A DNA stretch of 64,000 bases from Thermocatellispora tengchongensis (GTDB lineage: Bacteria; Actinomycetota; Actinomycetes; Streptosporangiales; Streptosporangiaceae), in contig NZ_JACHGN010000004.1 in assembly GCF_014202315.1 (NCBI RefSeq), positions 248,001 through 312,000 on the forward strand, read 5' to 3'. The notes below the pieces were generated by a model, which saw only the letters and a program-made list of their open reading frames with translations, did no database searches and was not told where the DNA came from. The translations under genes and the position numbers were made by a program. Positions 48,778-60,443 of this stretch are shown here, piece after piece (position 1 is the stretch's first letter; each line of letters starts with the position of its first letter).

Positions 48778-49725
48778 ATGGAATCGGCGGAGCGAGGCCG
48801 GGTTCTACGGCGGACCGTGATGATCGTCGCGGTCCTGTCCTGTGTGCCGTACCTGGTCTTCAAGCTGGCCTGGTTGTCAGGAGCGACGATCGGCATCACC
48901 AGCGCCGAAGGCCGGGCACTGATGAACGATCCGCGTCACGTCGCCGGCAACTACCTCACGGTGGGGATGGACCTGCTCGCGATAGGGCTCGCGGTGGTGC
49001 TGGGGCGGCCGATCAGCCACCGCCTGCCGGCCTGGCTGGTGCTGGTGCCCGCCTGGGGAGCAACCGGGTTGCTGGCCCCGATCGCGCTCGGCCTCCCGGC
49101 GGGGCTCCTGATCCAGTTGATCAGCGGCACGGATGTCCCGGCCGGCAGTGGAGACGGGCTGGCCGGCTGGGTGTTCGCCGTCATCTACGGCGGCTTCGGC
49201 CTGCTCGGCTGCTGCCTGGCGGTGCTGGTCCTCCTGCACGCGATGGAACGCTGGCCACGGATCTTCGCGACCGGCCCTCGGCCACCCCGCTGGACGATCA
49301 CCGCGGTCTGCGCGGCCCCGCTGCTCGGATACGCCCTGGCCCTGCTGGTCTGGGCGGTCGCAGGGCCTGAGGCCGGCGGGCCGGCCGGATTCGAGAGCCC
49401 GGCCCAGCGGACCGTGCTGGTGATCAACGGCCTGCTGGTCGCGATCGGCTACGCCACCCCGCTTGCGCGCGGGTTCGTCGCCCGGCATCCGCGCCGGGCG
49501 ATCGTGGCGACCTGGGTCGGCTGCAGCGTGGCCACCCTGTCCGGACCGACCTTCGCAGCTCTCGGCCACGACGGCGTCGTCCGCGTCCCCCTGCTGGTCG
49601 CGTCCATGGTGTCGGCAGCGGCAGGCGTGCTCTACTCGGTCGCCCTGCTGCGGGCCACCGCGGCGCCCCGCTCCAATGCGGCGCCTCGGAGGGGCCAGCC
49701 GTCTTCCGTCTCGACCGCACCCTGA
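48778..49725 (+). CDS. Multi-pass membrane protein
   Basis: A 315-aa protein with about eight membrane helices (VMIVAVLSCVPYLVFKLAWL, LTVGMDLLAIGLAVVLG, LVLVPAWGATGLLAPIALG, VFAVIYGGFGLLGCCLAVLVLL and others). No transporter signature is recognised. Start ATG 48778. It lies beside the TetR gene and is probably induced with release of the repressor. Confidence 0.8.
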   Translation: MESAERGRVLRRTVMIVAVLSCVPYLVFKLAWLSGATIGITSAEGRALMNDPRHVAGNYLTVGMDLLAIGLAVVLGRPISHRLPAWLVLVPAWGATGLLAPIALGLPAGLLIQLISGTDVPAGSGDGLAGWVFAVIYGGFGLLGCCLAVLVLLHAMERWPRIFATGPRPPRWTITAVCAAPLLGYALALLVWAVAGPEAGGPAGFESPAQRTVLVINGLLVAIGYATPLARGFVARHPRRAIVATWVGCSVATLSGPTFAALGHDGVVRVPLLVASMVSAAAGVLYSVALLRATAAPRSNAAPRRGQPSSVSTAP

Positions 49726-49835
49726 TCGGCGGGTGACGCGGTGCGGGTCGCCGCGGTGGTGGCCGCGTGCCCGGAGCAGGGCAAGGCCGAACCCCGCCCT
49801 CATCCACGAATCAGGGACGCGGCGGGCGGGGCGGC

Positions 49836-50291
49836 CTATCGCGCGACGGGATGGGCCTCGGACAGGCCCGCCGGGCTCTCGGGGACCTCAGGGAGCCCGT
49901 CGCACGCGTCGGGCTCCGCGGCCTGCTGGGCGGCCAGGGCGTCGCGGTAGTAGTGGATCTTCCTCTTGATGGCCTGCTGCTGGTTGCGCAGGTGGGCGAT
50001 CTGCTCCTCCACCCGGCGGTCGTGCTCGCCGAGGACCGCGATGCGGTCGGCGATCGTGTGGTCGCCGGCGCGGGTGAGCTTGGCGAACCTGATCATCTCG
50101 GCGATCGGCATGCCGGTGTCGCGCAGGCAGCGCACCATGCCGAGCCAGCTTATGTCGCGGTCGGTGAACCGCCGCTGGCCCGCCGCGTTGCGGCCGACGG
50201 GTTCGAGCAGCCCGATCCGCTCGTAGTAACGCAGCGTGTCCAGACTGAACCCGGTTTCCTCTGCAACCTGTCCTGGCGTGTAGACACTCAC
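49836..50291 (-). CDS. MerR-family regulator
   Basis: A 151-aa MerR protein: winged helix VYTPGQVAEETGFSLDTLRYYERIGLLEP, RRFTDRDISWLGMVRCLRDTGMPIAEM, and a coiled-coil dimer helix (HDRRVEEQIAHLRNQQQAIKRKI). No metal-binding Cys cluster is visible, so an organic or redox ligand is likely. Start is GTG 50291, located where transcription from its promoter would begin. Confidence 0.93.
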   Translation of the reverse strand: MSVYTPGQVAEETGFSLDTLRYYERIGLLEPVGRNAAGQRRFTDRDISWLGMVRCLRDTGMPIAEMIRFAKLTRAGDHTIADRIAVLGEHDRRVEEQIAHLRNQQQAIKRKIHYYRDALAAQQAAEPDACDGLPEVPESPAGLSEAHPVAR

Positions 50292-50298
50292 ACGCAGC

Positions 50299-50329
50299 AG
50301 GATTTCACCTGGAGTGGGCTCCAGGTCAA
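50299..50329 (-). promoter_or_regulatory. MerR-type promoter with 19-bp spacer and operator
   Basis: On the minus strand TTGACC (-35, 50329-50324) and AATCCT (-10, 50304-50299) are 19 bp apart, the long spacing that MerR proteins correct by twisting DNA. A perfect palindrome ACCTGGAG-CCCA-CTCCAGGT (50307-50326) fills the spacer. Seven bases after the -10 comes the GTG of the MerR gene, so the mRNA is probably leaderless and autoregulated. Confidence 0.8.
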
Positions 50330-50976
50330 GGCAGATGGTCGGCGAGATAGCGGCGTACCAGCAGCTTGCACTCGGCGATCAGGCCGGGGTCGCCCTGGCG
50401 ATCGACCCGGAACGCCAGCTTGAGCACCGCGTCGGCCGCCTCGACGGCGACCAGGAGCGCCCGGTCGAGCGCGGCCCCCGCGGGCACGCCGAGCCGCTCG
50501 ACGGTCAGCGCGCGCAGCCGATCGGCCACGACCTCGTTGTTCTCCAAGGCGGCGTCGAGCATGCGGTCGGTGCCCTTGAGCGCCGGTCCGCCGGGGGCGG
50601 TGAGCACCTCCCCGAAGTCCACCACGAGGAAACCGGGGATGGTCCGCTTCATCTCCACGAACTCGTCCACGGCGAGGTCCACCACGTCGGTCCAGTGGGA
50701 CAGCTCGGCCTCGCCCAGCCGGGCCGTGATCCGCGCCAGGAACGCCTCCAGGTTGCGCAACGCCAGCGCGCGTACCAGGCCCTGTTTGTCGGGGAAGAAC
50801 TGATAGAAGGTCCCGATCGGCACTCCGGCCCGGCGCGCGACCTCCTTGGTGGTCAAAGCCTCATACCCCACCGCGTCGAGCAGGTTCGCGCACTCGTCGA
50901 GCATCCGCTCGACTCGCTCCAGACTGCGGCGCTGCGCGGGCCGGCGGCGCAGCGTTCCTCCCGAGACGTTCGTCAT
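50326..50976 (-). CDS. TetR-family regulator
   Basis: A 216-aa TetR protein with helix-turn-helix LTTKEVARRAGVPIGTFYQFF after a helix beginning ERMLDECANLL. ATG 50976 gives the normal TetR length; the open frame to 51078 would run into the divergent beta-glucosidase. Only about 40 bp separate it from that gene, so it may regulate it. Its 3' end overlaps the MerR promoter. Confidence 0.9.
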   Translation of the reverse strand: MTNVSGGTLRRRPAQRRSLERVERMLDECANLLDAVGYEALTTKEVARRAGVPIGTFYQFFPDKQGLVRALALRNLEAFLARITARLGEAELSHWTDVVDLAVDEFVEMKRTIPGFLVVDFGEVLTAPGGPALKGTDRMLDAALENNEVVADRLRALTVERLGVPAGAALDRALLVAVEAADAVLKLAFRVDRQGDPGLIAECKLLVRRYLADHLP

Positions 50977-51016
50977 TCCCCCATCATCCACCCGATACCT
51001 CACCAAAGGCGTTAAC

Positions 51017-52363
<1,347 letters not shown>

Positions 52364-52366
52364 GCG

Positions 52367-53287
52367 TCAGAACACCGAGATGTGCACGTGGTCCCAGTGG
52401 TTGGCGGTGATGCTGCCGCGGTCGGACATCGGGCGCCACCCGGCGCCGGTGCGCACGTCGTAGTAGCGCTGCTTCCAGATGATGTACATGATGCCGATCC
52501 GGGGGCCGTTGGTGATCGCCCACTGGGCCAGGGCGTCGCCGCGCTCCAGGTCGATCTGGTTGGGCATGCGGCCGCCGCTGCTCATCATGAAGTCGCAGGC
52601 GCGGCCGGAGCCGTGGTCGCCGGGGTCGCCGGGGCGCAGGCAGCCGTAGCCGTAGGGCATCGGGAACTGCCCGAGCACCGCGTTGCGCACCGAGACCATG
52701 CGCTGGGTCAGGCCCTCGGCGCCGCCGGGGGTCTGGAAGCCGTACTTGGCCAGCAGCTTCTCGATGTCGCGGCGCTTGCCCTTGAGGGTCGCGATCTCCT
52801 TCTTCAGGTTGTCGATCTTGTCCTCGGCGGCCTTCTCGGCCTTCTTCGCCGAGGCGACGAGATCCTGGATGCGCTGGAGCTGCTGGGCGCGCTCGGTGGC
52901 GAGGTGGCTCATGGTGGCGGCCGGGCCGAGCACCGAGGACGGGTCGCCGTTGATGGCGAAGATCGCGGCGGAGTCGAGCGAGCCGCCCATGTAGGTCTGC
53001 TGCGCGTACGCCGCGACCTCGCGCTCGGCCGTGGCGAGGCGGCGCTTGAGCATGGCCGCGCGGTCGGCGGCCTTCTTGGCCTGCACGCGCACCTCCTCCA
53101 GGCTCTGCACCTGGCCCCGGTAGCGCTTGTTCAGCGCGGCGGCCTGCTTGGTCAGCTTGTCCAGCTCGTTCTGGGGAGGCGGCTTCGCGGCGGCCGAGGA
53201 GGCGGGGGCCACCGGCGTGAGGAGGAGCAAACACGCGAGCAGCGACGCCACGGCTACGGGGCGGAGCGGCCCACGGCCGGGTTTCAC
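52367..53287 (-). CDS. Secreted coiled-coil protein with ARB_07466-like C-terminal domain
   Basis: A 306-aa protein. Signal peptide (VAVASLLACLLLLTPVAPASS), then a long coiled coil (about 45-190; NELDKLTKQAAALNKRYRGQ...KIDNLKKEIATLKGKRRD) as in RipA-like and NlpC/P60-exporting proteins, then a globular end with GYGCLRPGDPGDHGSGRACDFMM and TANHWDHVHISVF. The Hxx..D and WDHVH residues resemble the metal site of D-Ala-D-Ala/VanY-like peptidases, but hydrolase activity is not shown. GTG 53287 has GGGGAGGA upstream. Probably acts in the cell wall. Confidence 0.85.
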   Translation of the reverse strand: MKPGRGPLRPVAVASLLACLLLLTPVAPASSAAAKPPPQNELDKLTKQAAALNKRYRGQVQSLEEVRVQAKKAADRAAMLKRRLATAEREVAAYAQQTYMGGSLDSAAIFAINGDPSSVLGPAATMSHLATERAQQLQRIQDLVASAKKAEKAAEDKIDNLKKEIATLKGKRRDIEKLLAKYGFQTPGGAEGLTQRMVSVRNAVLGQFPMPYGYGCLRPGDPGDHGSGRACDFMMSSGGRMPNQIDLERGDALAQWAITNGPRIGIMYIIWKQRYYDVRTGAGWRPMSDRGSITANHWDHVHISVF

Positions 53288-53593
53288 GCGCGTCCTCCCC
53301 TCGGCGATCCCAACCAGGCTGACCGGAACTATAGAAGGTGATCTTGATCGCTGCCACCCGAACCGGGGAACTGACGCCCCTTTAGCGAAGTATCGGGCGA
53401 TCTGATGGGGATCGTTGCTCCTTCCGCCGGACGTCCCACCCGGTAACCTTGCCAAGCAACTACAGAACATGATTCGGTCACTTTGGGCCCCGGCCTTGTG
53501 CCCGGCGCACGGCCGGGACGAGACTGGCGGCAGAGTCAAACAAGCAAGCATTCGGTCAACCAACCGGCCCGGCCCGCCCGACCAGGAGGAGAC
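53288..53593. promoter_or_regulatory. Region upstream of the aldehyde dehydrogenase gene
   Basis: About 300 bp without a gene. It holds a direct repeat ATTCGGTCA (53472-53480 and 53550-53558) and between them a GC hairpin CCCGGCC...GGCCGGG (about 53488-53517). These could be regulator sites for the dehydrogenase; none is proven. Confidence 0.4.
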
Positions 53594-55030
53594 ATGCTGC
53601 AGCACGACCGGCTGTTCATCGGGGGCGACTGGGTGGCCCCCGCGGGCACCGCGACGATCGACGTCATCTCCCCGCACACCGAGGAGGTCGTCGGCCGGGT
53701 GCCAGACGGGACCCCCGCCGACATGGACCGCGCCGTGGCCGCCGCCCGCGCGGCCTTCGACGAGGGGCCCTGGCCCCGCATGACCATGGCCGAGCGCGCG
53801 GCCGTCGTGGGCAGGCTCGCCGAGCTGTACGAGGCCCGCCAGGGCGAGATGGCCGAGCTGATCACCACCGAGATGGGCTCGCCGATCACGTTCTCCCGGA
53901 TGGCCCAGGCGCCCCAGCCGCTCGGCATGCTCAAGTACTACGCCGAACTGGGCGCCACCTTCGAGGTGGAGGAGCAGCGCCCCGGCCTGTTCGGCCCGGT
54001 CACCGTACGCCGCGAGCCCGTCGGCGTCGTCGCGGCCGTCGTGCCGTGGAACGTCCCCCAGTTCGTGATCATGACCAAGCTCGCCCCGGCGCTCATCGCC
54101 GGCTGCACCGTCGTGATCAAGCCCGCGCCGGAGACCCCGCTCGACTCCTACCTCCTGGCCGAGATGATCCAGGAGTCCGGAATCCCGGCGGGCGTGGTCA
54201 ACATCGTGGCCGCCGGGCGCGAGGCCGGCGAGCACCTGGTCTCCCACCCGGGCATCGACAAGGTCGCCTTCACCGGCTCGACCGCCGCCGGCCGCCGCAT
54301 CGCCGCCATCTGCGGCGAGCAGCTCAAGCGGTGCAGCCTGGAGCTGGGCGGCAAGTCCGCGGCGATCATCCTGGACGACTGCGACCTGTCCGCGGCGATG
54401 GGCTTCCTGTCCATCGCCTCGCTGATGAACAACGGCCAGGCGTGCGTGGCGCAGACCCGCATCCTCGCCTCCCGCAACCGGTACGACGAGGTCGTCCAGG
54501 CCGTCGCCGACATGGTCTCCGGCCAGGTGGTCGGCGACCCGGCCGACCCGGGGACCGGCATCGGCCCCATGGTGGCCAAGCGGCAGCAGGACCGGGTCGA
54601 GGGCTACATCAAGATCGGCATCGACGAGGGCGCCAAGCCGGTCGTCGGCGGCCTGGAGCGGCCCCACGACCGCGGCTGGTACGTGGCGCCGACCGTGTTC
54701 GCCGGGGTGTCCAACGACATGCGCATCGCCAGGGAGGAGATCTTCGGCCCGGTGCTCGCGGTGATCCCCTACACCGACGAGGAGGACGCCGTCCGCATCG
54801 CCAACGACAGCGACTACGGCCTGTCGGGCACCGTCTGGACGGCGGACGCCGAGCACGGCATGGACATCGCGCGGCGCGTGCGCACCGGGACGTACGGGGT
54901 GAACATGATGAACACCCTGGAACCGTCCACCCCGTTCGGCGGCTACAAGGCCAGCGGCCTCGGCCGGGAGCTGGGGCCGGAAGGGCTGGCGGGGTACCTG
55001 GAGTACAAGTCGATCGCCCGCCTCGGCTGA
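53594..55030 (+). CDS. Aldehyde dehydrogenase (NAD(P)-dependent)
   Basis: A 478-aa ALDH. Seen: PWNVPQFVIMTKLAPALIAG, KPAPETPLDS, FTGSTAAGRRI, the general-base Glu in LELGGKSAAI, the catalytic Cys284 in NNGQACVAQTR, and EEIFGPVLAV. ATG 53594 has AGGAGGA five bases upstream. It oxidises an aldehyde to the acid; together with the decarboxylase 25 kb away it might act on an aryl aldehyde, but no shared regulation is visible. Confidence 0.93.
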   Translation: MLQHDRLFIGGDWVAPAGTATIDVISPHTEEVVGRVPDGTPADMDRAVAAARAAFDEGPWPRMTMAERAAVVGRLAELYEARQGEMAELITTEMGSPITFSRMAQAPQPLGMLKYYAELGATFEVEEQRPGLFGPVTVRREPVGVVAAVVPWNVPQFVIMTKLAPALIAGCTVVIKPAPETPLDSYLLAEMIQESGIPAGVVNIVAAGREAGEHLVSHPGIDKVAFTGSTAAGRRIAAICGEQLKRCSLELGGKSAAIILDDCDLSAAMGFLSIASLMNNGQACVAQTRILASRNRYDEVVQAVADMVSGQVVGDPADPGTGIGPMVAKRQQDRVEGYIKIGIDEGAKPVVGGLERPHDRGWYVAPTVFAGVSNDMRIAREEIFGPVLAVIPYTDEEDAVRIANDSDYGLSGTVWTADAEHGMDIARRVRTGTYGVNMMNTLEPSTPFGGYKASGLGRELGPEGLAGYLEYKSIARLG

Positions 55031-55395
55031 GGCGCGGGCGCCGGGGCCGCCGCACCCGCGCGGGGGTGCGGCGGCCCGGTTCGGTCCCCGGGGCGGCGCG
55101 CGGGCTGTGTCGCGGTCACCGCGCGCCGCCGGACGGAACGGAAATGGTCGTATCAGCGCTCCCAGCGCGCCCCCGCGACGCTGGACCGCTTCAGGACCAC
55201 ACCAAGGATGTCCCATCGGGCCGGAGCGGTCCCGGCCTCGTTCCCCTGGAACTCTCCCGGTGGTTTCGATCCATCCGCTTCTGGTAGACGACCCTTATTC
55301 GCGGTTGGTTCGGAGATATCGCGATATTTCTTTGTGTTTCCGGCCCGGAACGTTCCCTGGAGCGTGTTTCCGCAGCTCGGGCAGGGGTCCGCGGC
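55031..55395. terminator. Convergent intergenic region with two hairpins
   Basis: Hairpin A: GGGCCGCCGCACCC (55044-55057) with GGGTGCGGCGGCCC (55064-55077). Hairpin B: GGCGGCGCGC (55092-55101) with GCGCGCCGCC (55121-55130). Likely terminators of the dehydrogenase and pta genes. The rest, to 55395, is less GC-rich and includes a 12-bp palindrome ATATCGCGATAT (55316-55327). No gene is seen. Confidence 0.65.
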
Positions 55396-57561
55396 TCAGA
55401 GCGCGACCGCTTGCGCCTGCACCGCCGTGATCGCCACCATGTCCACGATGTCGCCCACCGTGGCGTCCCGGTCCAGGTCGTTGACCGGCTGGCGCAGGCC
55501 CTGCAGCACCGGCCCGTACGCGACCGTCCCCGGCGCCCCGCGCACCGCCCGGCACGCGCTCGCCGCGATCTCGGCGTCCGGGAAGACCAGGACCGTGGCC
55601 CGGCCCGCCACCGGCGACCCCTCCGGGTCGCGCCCCGCGCGGGCGCCGTCGATCGCGGTGTCGTACCGCATCGGGCCCTCGACGGGCAGCTCGGGCGCGC
55701 GCGAGCGCACCAGCTCGGTCGCCTCGCGCACCCGCTCCATGTCGCCGCCCGCGCCCGCCGGGCCGCTGGAGTAGGACAACATCGCCACCCGCGGCTCCAC
55801 CCCGAACAGCTTCGCCGTGCGCGCGGTGCAGATCGCGATGTCGGCCAGCTCGGAGGCGCCGGGCATCGCGTGCATCCCGCAGTCGGCGAACAGCACCACC
55901 CGGTCGGCCAGGCAGGCGAACACCACCGCGGAGGCGGCGGGCGTGCCCGGGGCCGTCTTGATCACCTGGAACGCGGGCAGGATCGTGGCCGCGGTGGTTC
56001 CGGCCGCGCCCGACACCATGCCGTGCACGACCCCGGCGTGCACCATCATCGTGCCGAAGAAGTTCGGGTCGCCCATGATGTCGCGGGCCCGGCGCGGGGT
56101 CATGCCGCGGTGCTCGCGCAGCAGGGCGTACCGCTCGGCGAAGGTGTCGCGCAGCGGGGAGGTCAGCGGGTCGAGCACCCGCACGTCGTGCAGGTCCAGG
56201 CCCAGCGCGTGCACGCGGGGCCGGATGACGTCCGGGCGGCCGAGCAGGGTGACGTCGGCGATGCCGCGCCGCAGCACGATGTCCGCGGCGCGCTGCACCC
56301 GCTCGTCCTCGCCCTCGGGCAGCACGATGTGCCTGCGGTCGGCCACCGCGCGCTGCACGATCAGATGCTCGAAGATCCGGGACGTGACCCGCTCCGAGCG
56401 GGTCGGCTCGATGTGCCCGGCGAGCGCGGCGGCGTCCACGTGCGCGGAGAAGTGGCCCAGCGCCGACTCCACCTTGCGGTGGTCCTCCGGGGTGATCCCG
56501 CCCTCCAGGCCGCTCAGCATCGACGCCACCGAGAAGCTGTCGGCCGCCGTGGACAGCACCGGGATCTGCGGCGCGAGCTTGGCGGTGATCGTCCGGACCG
56601 TCTCTGAGGGCCGCTCGCCCAGGGTCAGCATCACCCCGGCCGGTTGCGCGGTGCCCGCCATGTCGGCCGCCATCGCGCCGAGCAGCACGTCGGCCCGGTC
56701 GCCGGGCGTGATCACCAACGCGCCGTCGGTCAGGTGCTCCAGGAACACCGACAGGGTGGCGCCGCCGAACACGAAGCCGAGCACGTCGCGCTGCAACCCG
56801 TCGTCGTCGCCCTGGATGTGCGCCGCGCGCGCGGCGGCGGCCACCTGGCGCACGGTCGGCGCGGCCAGCGCGGGCTTCTCCGGGATCACGTAGCACGGCA
56901 CCGGCAGTCCCGCGTCGAGCGCCAGGTTGGGCCGGGCCCGGTTCACGATCGCCGCGATGACCGTGCAGCCCGCGTCGGAGAACAGCGTGTACGCCGCCCG
57001 CAGCTCCGCCGCGATCTCCTCGGCCGTCCTGCCCGTCCGCGCCGGCCTGACGGCGGCCCCGGCCTTCACGACGGCCTTGTCCCGCTCCACGACCCGGCCG
57101 GGCGGCGCGGCGGCACCGCCGCCGGCCAGCAGCACCACCGGGACGCCCAGCTTGGCGGCGAGCCGCGCGTCGAACCCCAGCCCGCCCGGCCCCGCGCCGT
57201 GCCCGCCGAACACCAGCAGCGCGTCGCACTCGTCCACCACGGCCTCGCAGCCGTCGGCCAGCCGGGTCAGCAGCTCGTCCTCGCCGATCCTGGCCGCCTC
57301 GGCCGGGCTGATCCCGCCCACGACCCGGCTCAGCCGGTAGCGCCCCCGGATCAGCTCCAACCCGGCGTCGAGCTCGCGGTCGGCGTCGCGCTCGTCCCGC
57401 GGGGCGTACGCGCCGGGCGGGCCGGCCGCGCGCTCCTCACGGGCGATCGTCCGGTAGACCCCCAGCCGCTCGACCCTCCTGGACAGCAGCTCGGTAAGGC
57501 CGAGCTCGACCAGCCCGTGGCCGTCGCCGCGCCCGAGTCCCGCCACAAAGATGCCTCGCAC
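55396..57561 (-). CDS. pta: Phosphate acetyltransferase
   Basis: A 721-aa long-form Pta. An N-terminal P-loop-like domain (FVAGLGRGDGHGLVELGLTE), a central DRTGG regulatory region (about 225-335) and the C-terminal acyltransferase domain (about 390-710; LPEGEDERVQRAADIVLRRG, FFGTMMVHAGVVHGMVSGA, FADCGMHAMPGASELADIA). It interconverts acetyl-CoA and acetyl phosphate. Start is GTG 57561. The usual downstream ackA is not here; the next gene is convergent. Confidence 0.95.
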   Translation of the reverse strand: MRGIFVAGLGRGDGHGLVELGLTELLSRRVERLGVYRTIAREERAAGPPGAYAPRDERDADRELDAGLELIRGRYRLSRVVGGISPAEAARIGEDELLTRLADGCEAVVDECDALLVFGGHGAGPGGLGFDARLAAKLGVPVVLLAGGGAAAPPGRVVERDKAVVKAGAAVRPARTGRTAEEIAAELRAAYTLFSDAGCTVIAAIVNRARPNLALDAGLPVPCYVIPEKPALAAPTVRQVAAAARAAHIQGDDDGLQRDVLGFVFGGATLSVFLEHLTDGALVITPGDRADVLLGAMAADMAGTAQPAGVMLTLGERPSETVRTITAKLAPQIPVLSTAADSFSVASMLSGLEGGITPEDHRKVESALGHFSAHVDAAALAGHIEPTRSERVTSRIFEHLIVQRAVADRRHIVLPEGEDERVQRAADIVLRRGIADVTLLGRPDVIRPRVHALGLDLHDVRVLDPLTSPLRDTFAERYALLREHRGMTPRRARDIMGDPNFFGTMMVHAGVVHGMVSGAAGTTAATILPAFQVIKTAPGTPAASAVVFACLADRVVLFADCGMHAMPGASELADIAICTARTAKLFGVEPRVAMLSYSSGPAGAGGDMERVREATELVRSRAPELPVEGPMRYDTAIDGARAGRDPEGSPVAGRATVLVFPDAEIAASACRAVRGAPGTVAYGPVLQGLRQPVNDLDRDATVGDIVDMVAITAVQAQAVAL

Positions 57562-57710
57562 CGTCGCCCCCGATCGAGATGTGAACCGGGGGGAGACGCC
57601 AGTGCCGGAGAGTAGCCGACACCGTTCTGACCGTAATCAACCAGTCCTCATGATTTCAAGCCGCCACGGCCGCCCGATATCCGGACATCTCCCGGCAGGG
57701 GGCGCGGGGC

Positions 57711-58472
57711 TCAGGCGCCCGCGGTGGCGGCGCCGACCCAGGCCCCGATCCGCCGGATCAGCTCCGGCGTGGCGGCGGTCTCGGCGTGGCCGTAGCCGCG
57801 CTCCACCCACAGCTCCTTGGGGTCCTTGGCCGACTCGAACAACTGCTCGGCGTGGTCCAGCGGGAAGAAGGCGTCGGAGTCGCCGTGCACGATCAGCAGC
57901 GGCACCGGGGTGACCAGCGTGGCCGCCTCGTACGGCGCCAGCGGGATCGGGTCCCACCGGCCGCGGGCGATCCGGGTGCGCTTGGCGATCCGCGCCGCCA
58001 ATCGGCCGATCGGACGTTCGATGGCCCAGTGCACCTGGCGCATCGGCCGGGTGTCGCGGTAGTACCAGCGGGCGGGGGCGCTCACCGACACGACGGCGTC
58101 CACGCCGCCGTGCAGCCCCGCGTGCCGCACCGCCACGGCCCCGCCCATCGAGAACCCCACCGAGGCGACCCTGGAGTAGCCGGTCACCCGCATGTGCCGC
58201 ACCGCGGCGTCCAGGTCGAGCACCTCCAGGTCGCCGACCGTGGTGTGGCCGCCCGACCGGCCGTGCCCGCGGAAGTCCAGGCAGAGCACCCCGGCGAACC
58301 CGCTCAGGACGTGCGCGATGCGGCGCGTGGTGCGCTCGCGCCACCCGCCGGTGAACCCGTGCCCCACGACGATGCCGAGGTCGGGGGCGCCGCGCGAGGG
58401 AGTGTGGGCGGCGTCGATCCGCACGCCGTCCTTGGTGCGCAGCGTCACCGGGAAGTGAGGAGCCAGTGACAT
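57711..58472 (-). CDS. Alpha/beta hydrolase
   Basis: A 253-aa hydrolase with nucleophile Ser in [11 protein letters not shown], Asp in [12 protein letters not shown] and His in [11 protein letters not shown]; the oxyanion loop is VGHGFTGGW. Similar to acylglycerol/dienelactone-type hydrolases of unknown substrate. It has no signal peptide and is divergent from typA by about 120 bp. Confidence 0.9.
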   Translation of the reverse strand: MSLAPHFPVTLRTKDGVRIDAAHTPSRGAPDLGIVVGHGFTGGWRERTTRRIAHVLSGFAGVLCLDFRGHGRSGGHTTVGDLEVLDLDAAVRHMRVTGYSRVASVGFSMGGAVAVRHAGLHGGVDAVVSVSAPARWYYRDTRPMRQVHWAIERPIGRLAARIAKRTRIARGRWDPIPLAPYEAATLVTPVPLLIVHGDSDAFFPLDHAEQLFESAKDPKELWVERGYGHAETAATPELIRRIGAWVGAATAGA

Positions 58473-58592
58473 GGAGATCAGCCTACGAGAGCGCAGAAGG
58501 CGCAGGTCGGCGGGGTGGCCCGGGATCGCCTAAAATACTGGGGGCCGCACAGTCGGCGGCCGGCCTCCACGATCGCAGAGCGAGACTCCATC

Positions 58593-60443
58593 ATGCCCTT
58601 GAACAGCCGCGACGACCTGCGGAACATCGCGATCATCGCGCACGTTGACCACGGCAAGACCACGCTGGTGGACGCCATGCTCTGGCAGTCCGGCGCGTTC
58701 CGCGCCAACCAGGACGTGGAGGACCGGGTCATGGACTCCAACGACCTGGAGCGCGAGAAGGGGATCACCATTCTCGCCAAGAACACCGCCGTCCGGCACG
58801 GCGATGTGACCATCAACATCATCGACACCCCCGGCCACGCCGACTTCGGCGGCGAGGTGGAGCGCGGCCTGTCCATGGTCGACGGCGTGGTGCTGCTGGT
58901 GGACGCCTCGGAGGGGCCGCTGCCGCAGACCAGGTTCGTGCTGCGCAAGGCGCTGGCGGCCAAGATGCCGGTGATCTTGTGCATCAACAAGGTGGACCGC
59001 CCCGACGCGCGGATCGCCGAGGTGGTGGACGAGACGTACGAGCTGTTCATCGACCTCGACGCGACCGAGGAGCAGATCGACTTCCCGATCGTGTACGCCT
59101 CGGCCAAGGCCGGCCGCGCCAGCCTGAACCGCCCCGCCGACGGCACCATGCCCGACTCCCCCGACCTGGAGCCCCTGTTCCAGACGATCATGGAGACGAT
59201 CCCGGCCCCGGTGTACGACCCGTCGGCCCCGCTCCAGGCCCACGTCACCAACCTCGACGCCTCCAGCTACCTCGGCCGGATCGCGCTGTGCCGGGTGCAC
59301 CAGGGCTCGATCCGCAAGGGCCAGCAGGTCGCCTGGTGCCGCACCGACGGCTCGGTGCAGAAGGTCAAGATCAGCGAGCTGCTGATGACCGACGCCCTGG
59401 AGCGCAAGCCCGCCGAGGAGGCCGGGCCGGGCGACATCATCGCCATCGCCGGCATCCCCGACATCATGATCGGCGAGACCCTGGCCGACGCCGACGACCC
59501 GCGCCCGCTCCCGTTGATCACCGTGGACGAGCCCGCCATCTCGATGACGATCGGCACCAACACCTCCCCGCTCGTGGGCAAGGTCAAGGGCTCCAAGGTC
59601 ACCGCCCGCATGGTCAAGGACCGCCTGGACAAGGAGCTGGTCGGCAACGTCTCGCTGCGCGTCCTGCCCACCGACCGGCCCGACACCTGGGAGGTCCAGG
59701 GCCGCGGCGAGCTGGCGCTGGCCATCCTGGTCGAGCAGATGCGCCGCGAGGGCTACGAGCTGACCGTCGGCAAGCCCCAGGTCGTCACCAAGATGATCGA
59801 CGGCAAGCTGCACGAGCCCGTGGAGCGCCTGACGGTGGACTGCCCCGAGGAGTACCTCGGCGCGGTCACCCAGCTCCTGGCCGTCCGCAAGGGCCGCATG
59901 GAGCACATGACCAACCACGGCACCGGCTGGATCCGCATGGAGTTCGTGGTGCCCGCCCGCGGCCTGATCGGCTTCCGCACCGAGTTCCTGACCGAGACCC
60001 GCGGCACCGGCCTGGTCCACCACGTCTTCGACTCCTACGAGCCCTGGTTCGGCGAGCTGCGCACCCGCAACAACGGCTCCCTGGTCGCCGACCGCGCCGG
60101 CGTCGTCACCGCCTTCGCCATGCTCAACCTCCAGGAGCGCGGCACTCTGTTCGTCTCCCCGACGACCGAGGTGTACGAGGGCATGATCGTCGGTGAGAAC
60201 TCCCGCTCCGACGACATGGACGTCAACATCACCAAGGAGAAGAAGCTCACCAACATGCGCTCCTCCACCTCGGAGGAGACCGAGAAGGTCATCCCGCCCC
60301 GCGTGTTGTCCCTGGAGCAGGCCCTGGAGTTCATCCGCGAGGACGAGTGCGTGGAGGTCACCCCCGAGACGGTGCGCATCCGCAAGGTGGTGCTCGACGC
60401 CGCCACCCGGGCCCGCACCGCCGCCAGGGCCAAGCGCGGCTGA
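58593..60443 (+). CDS. typA: Ribosome-associated GTPase TypA/BipA
   Basis: A 616-aa translational GTPase. G1 [10 protein letters not shown]3 DTPGHADF, G4 NKVD and G5 SAKAG are intact, followed by EF-Tu-like domain II, EF-G-like domains ([38 protein letters not shown]) and the BipA-specific C-terminal domain ([16 protein letters not shown]). Start ATG 58593. It assists ribosome assembly and stress adaptation. Confidence 0.97.
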   Translation: MPLNSRDDLRNIAIIAHVDHGKTTLVDAMLWQSGAFRANQDVEDRVMDSNDLEREKGITILAKNTAVRHGDVTINIIDTPGHADFGGEVERGLSMVDGVVLLVDASEGPLPQTRFVLRKALAAKMPVILCINKVDRPDARIAEVVDETYELFIDLDATEEQIDFPIVYASAKAGRASLNRPADGTMPDSPDLEPLFQTIMETIPAPVYDPSAPLQAHVTNLDASSYLGRIALCRVHQGSIRKGQQVAWCRTDGSVQKVKISELLMTDALERKPAEEAGPGDIIAIAGIPDIMIGETLADADDPRPLPLITVDEPAISMTIGTNTSPLVGKVKGSKVTARMVKDRLDKELVGNVSLRVLPTDRPDTWEVQGRGELALAILVEQMRREGYELTVGKPQVVTKMIDGKLHEPVERLTVDCPEEYLGAVTQLLAVRKGRMEHMTNHGTGWIRMEFVVPARGLIGFRTEFLTETRGTGLVHHVFDSYEPWFGELRTRNNGSLVADRAGVVTAFAMLNLQERGTLFVSPTTEVYEGMIVGENSRSDDMDVNITKEKKLTNMRSSTSEETEKVIPPRVLSLEQALEFIREDECVEVTPETVRIRKVVLDAATRARTAARAKRG

